Assembly: GCA_947038135.1 (NCBI GenBank)
Contig: CAMQVM010000044.1
Coordinates: 1-9,256, forward strand
Source of the DNA: an uncultured Rikenellaceae bacterium
GTDB taxonomy: Bacteria; Bacteroidota; Bacteroidia; Bacteroidales; Rikenellaceae
Direction: 5' to 3'
DNA: 9,256 bases
The notes beneath the pieces were generated by a model. The model was not told the origin of the DNA, did no database searches, and saw only the letters and a list, made by a program, of their open reading frames with translations. The stretch's first letter is position 1, and the number at the start of each line of letters is the position of its first letter. Shown here one piece after another: positions 6,819-9,256 of this stretch. The position numbers and the translations under genes are program-made.

Positions 6819-9005
6819 ATGTTTACAGCAAAAGATGATCTTATAATTCAAGAGAGGTTTGAGGAGTTATTATCTATTTGTGATTCTTTGGATATATATA
6901 AGCGTGACGATGATAGAGACAAAATCATCCGAGGCTTTAAGTTTGCAAATGAAGCGCACTATGGTGTAAGACGCAAATCAGGTGAGCCTTATATTGTTCA
7001 TCCTATTGCTGTGGCACGTATTGCTGTAGAGGAGATTGGGCTAGGCGTAAAGTCTGTTTTGGCTGCTCTTCTACACGATGTTGTTGAAGATACCGACTTT
7101 AGTGTCGAAGATATCGAGAGGCATTTTGGTAAGAAGATATCAGAGATGGTAGATGGTCTTACTAAAATGAAAGCTGCAACAGATTGCTCTACAGAGATAT
7201 CTCAACAAGCAGAGAATTTTAAGAAGATGCTACTCACTCTCTCAAACGATGTCAGGGTGATAATCATCAAGTTAGCCGACCGCCTGCATAATATGCGAAC
7301 CCTTGGTTCGATGACACAAAAAAAGCAGGTTAAAATATTTAGCGAGACCATGTATCTATTTGCCCCTTTGGCTAATAGGCTTGGTCTTTATAAAATAAAA
7401 AGTGAGCTTGAAGATTTAAGCCTTAAATACAATTTTCCAGAGGACTACAAACAGATATCTGAGAAACTTGCTGAAACAGAATCGGAGCGTGAAGGGTATA
7501 TAAGTATGCTTACCGAGCCAATTGCTGAGAAGCTGCAAGCGGCTAACGTAGATTATGAAATAACAGGACGAATAAAATCTATATATTCTATCTGGAAAAA
7601 GATGCAGCGAAAGCAGATTAGTCTTGAAGAGGTCTACGACCTTTTTGCTATTCGTATCATCTTTAAGCCTTTAGATATAATTCCTGAAAAAGCACAATGC
7701 TGGCATATATACTCAATCATTACAGAGTTATATAAACCACGTCCTGACAGGCTTAGAGAGTGGATAAATATTCCTAAAGCTAATGGTTACGAGGCGCTAC
7801 ATTGCACTGTTATGGGACCACGAGGGCGCTGGGCTGAGGTTCAAATCCGTTCAGAAAGAATGAATGAGATCGCTGAAAAGGGCTTTGCTGCACACTGGAA
7901 ATATAAAGAGTTTTCGGGAGGCAAAGTAGAAAGTGAGCTTGACAAGTGGATAAAAGAGGTACGTGATGCGTTAAATAGCTCTACTAATAACGCTGTTGAG
8001 TTTTTAGATGAGTTTCATCTAAATCTATATAGCTCTGAGGTGGTGGTGTTTACTCCAAAGGGTGAAACTAAAACAATGCCTAAAGGTGCAAATGCTCTAG
8101 ACTTTGCCTATGATATACACTCAAGTATAGGTAATAAAGCTATTGGTGCAAAGATAAATTACAAAATACAACCTCTATATACCGAGTTGGTGAGCGGTGA
8201 TCAAGTAGAGATACTGACATCTAATAACGCCACTCCAAAAGTAGAGTGGATGAATAAGGTTTTTACTGCAAAGGCAAAGCAGCATATCAAGAATTATTTT
8301 AAAACCGATATTCAAGGCACTCTTAACACGGGCAAAGAAATATTTGAGCTAGCAATAAAAAATCAAGGAATAAAACCAAGTAGATCGCTCTTTAAGAAGG
8401 TATTACCTGCATATAATTGCGCATATAAAGATGAGTTTTACAGTAAACTTGCTATGGGTGTTATTACCTTAGATGACCTTGGTGTTGTTGTTAGAAGTAG
8501 CGCTACAAGTAAAATTGTTAAGTATTGGTCTTTGCAGTTCAATAATACACTTAAGCTTTTAGGAGCAAACAAGGGTAGTGATAGTGATGAGCATAAGATC
8601 TCAGAGTGTTGTTTTCCCTCTCCTGGCGATGATGTAATAGGCTTTAAGCAGCCAGGTAGTAATCTTATTATTGTGCATAAAAAGAGTTGTCCTGAGGCAC
8701 TACGAGAGGCATCACGTCATGGTGATTCTATTGTTCCCACTACATGGTCTTCTGAAAAGGTGATGTCTTATTTATCACATATAATGATTAGCGGAAGCGA
8801 TAGAATGGGAATACTACTTGACTTATCTATAGCAATTACAAAGCACATGAACGTAAATATCAGAAAGATAAAGATTGACAGTCATGATGGTATCTTTGAT
8901 GGTAATATCTCTCTTTATGTTAAAAATGATGAAGATCTGAAAAACATAATGGATAAGATATCATCTATAAAGGGAATAGACTACATACATAAGTATGATG
9001 AATAA
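6819..9005 (+). CDS. rel: bifunctional (p)ppGpp synthetase/hydrolase, RelA/SpoT family
   Basis: This long RSH enzyme makes and degrades the alarmone (p)ppGpp in the stringent response, on ribosomes and in the cytoplasm. At 728 residues it is full length. The hydrolase HD domain is intact: R52-K-S-G, H61, H86-D87, E90-D91, and D154 with N158 in KLADRLHN. The synthetase has G250-R-I-K-S-IYS, D274 in VYDLFAIR, PKANGYEALH at 319-328 and E340-V-Q-I-R. Where bifunctional enzymes usually carry RxKD, this has R311-L-R313-E314: the basic charge is kept, consistent with a bifunctional enzyme and unlike the ExDD of synthetase-only RelA. The TGS domain spans about 405-468, followed by a helical region. 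A zinc-finger-like part has C597-C598, H620 and C624, and an ACT domain covers about 652-728. The start is 1 nt after recA, so translation is probably coupled. Confidence 0.95.
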   Translation: MFTAKDDLIIQERFEELLSICDSLDIYKRDDDRDKIIRGFKFANEAHYGVRRKSGEPYIVHPIAVARIAVEEIGLGVKSVLAALLHDVVEDTDFSVEDIERHFGKKISEMVDGLTKMKAATDCSTEISQQAENFKKMLLTLSNDVRVIIIKLADRLHNMRTLGSMTQKKQVKIFSETMYLFAPLANRLGLYKIKSELEDLSLKYNFPEDYKQISEKLAETESEREGYISMLTEPIAEKLQAANVDYEITGRIKSIYSIWKKMQRKQISLEEVYDLFAIRIIFKPLDIIPEKAQCWHIYSIITELYKPRPDRLREWINIPKANGYEALHCTVMGPRGRWAEVQIRSERMNEIAEKGFAAHWKYKEFSGGKVESELDKWIKEVRDALNSSTNNAVEFLDEFHLNLYSSEVVVFTPKGETKTMPKGANALDFAYDIHSSIGNKAIGAKINYKIQPLYTELVSGDQVEILTSNNATPKVEWMNKVFTAKAKQHIKNYFKTDIQGTLNTGKEIFELAIKNQGIKPSRSLFKKVLPAYNCAYKDEFYSKLAMGVITLDDLGVVVRSSATSKIVKYWSLQFNNTLKLLGANKGSDSDEHKISECCFPSPGDDVIGFKQPGSNLIIVHKKSCPEALREASRHGDSIVPTTWSSEKVMSYLSHIMISGSDRMGILLDLSIAITKHMNVNIRKIKIDSHDGIFDGNISLYVKNDEDLKNIMDKISSIKGIDYIHKYDE

Positions 9006-9031
9006 ATTATTTACTTTAAATTATTAGTATT

Positions 9032-9256
9032 ATGGAATTTACAGAAGTATTACCAGTAGTTATAGCTATTTCAGTAGCTATATTTAGTATTGTGATAAAG
9101 TCAAAAACTGCACGACAAGCAAAAGAAGGTAACGAATTACCACATGATGATTTTGATGATGATTATAATGATGAAGATGATGATTATAGTGATTTTGATG
9201 ATGAAGATAACGATGGTGATGTAGTATTTAACGAATCAACACGAGAAATGCCTAAT
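9032..9256 (+). CDS. small membrane protein with acidic cytoplasmic tail, 3' end beyond the window
   Basis: I do not recognise a named family. The 75 visible codons begin with MEFTEVLPVVIAISVAIFSI and continue to about residue 22 as one transmembrane segment. A short basic stretch follows (K23, K25, R28, K31), so the positive-inside rule places the rest in the cytoplasm. Residues 39-63 are very acidic: 15 Asp and 2 Glu in 25 positions, spaced by Tyr, Phe and Ser. No signal-peptidase site is apparent. The frame stays open to the window edge. It starts 26 nt after rel with no clear promoter between, so it is likely in the same transcript. Similar short proteins, a membrane anchor plus a charged tail, occur as hypothetical genes in Bacteroidales as far as I recall; the function is unknown. 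The start is the first ATG in frame, next to the membrane segment. Confidence 0.65.
   Translation, partial: MEFTEVLPVVIAISVAIFSIVIKSKTARQAKEGNELPHDDFDDDYNDEDDDYSDFDDEDNDGDVVFNESTREMPN
9146..9220 (+). repeat. GAT-rich imperfect trinucleotide repeat coding for an acidic tract
   Basis: Runs of GATGAT broken by TTT, TAT, AGT and GAA encode Asp-rich residues 39-63 of the small membrane protein. Almost all Asp codons are GAT. The tract is imperfect, so strong slippage is not expected, but its length could vary between strains. Confidence 0.6.

Noticed and set aside
9146..9220. CRISPR or minisatellite-type repeat
   Set aside because: The repetition is imperfect GAT codons within an open frame, without spacer structure.

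Overview
The window is chromosomal DNA from a member of the Bacteroidota, most likely a gut-type Bacteroidales. The sequence is AT-rich. Its promoters have the Bacteroidota form, with -7 boxes TAnnTTTG: TATCTTTG appears on both strands between 3318 and 3367, and TACCTTTG at 5261-5268. The protein families also fit: a secreted M60 peptidase lipoprotein, a NahK-like sugar kinase, a B12-type radical SAM protein with a DUF4080-like C-terminus, and a bcp-recA pair. No tRNA, rRNA, CRISPR array, insertion sequence or prophage gene was seen.

Left part (1-3286, minus strand). Positions 1-1505 hold the N-terminal 501 codons of an M60 (mucin-peptidase type) lipoprotein with an intact HEVGH...E zinc site; its 3' end lies outside the window. 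Upstream of it, 1676-3286 encodes a B12-binding radical SAM protein of unknown substrate. Its stop codon sits in the loop of an imperfect hairpin built from AGCTC repeats. A weak promoter for the M60 gene lies in the 170-bp gap between the two genes.

Middle part (3287-5185). A 157-bp divergent promoter region separates the radical SAM gene from a plus-strand pair. The first gene of the pair is an N-acetylhexosamine 1-kinase-like phosphotransferase; the second, 8 nt downstream, is a cytoplasmic CBM9-like protein. With the M60 peptidase, they suggest use of host or mucin-type glycoproteins: peptide cleavage outside the cell and phosphorylation of the released amino sugar inside.

Right part (5186-9256). 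A promoter and a small dyad (TTTTCA-N2-TGAAAA) precede a tight plus-strand cluster: bcp peroxiredoxin, recA (4-nt gap), a full-length bifunctional Rel (p)ppGpp synthetase/hydrolase (1-nt gap), and a partial small membrane protein with a strongly acidic tail (26-nt gap). This looks like one stress-related transcription unit covering peroxide defence, DNA repair and the stringent response.

Most of the window is conserved housekeeping content, and I do not see a clearly new multi-gene system. The items most worth a second look are an altered DNA-binding loop L2 in RecA, the dyad upstream of the bcp-recA-rel cluster, and the acidic membrane protein after rel.
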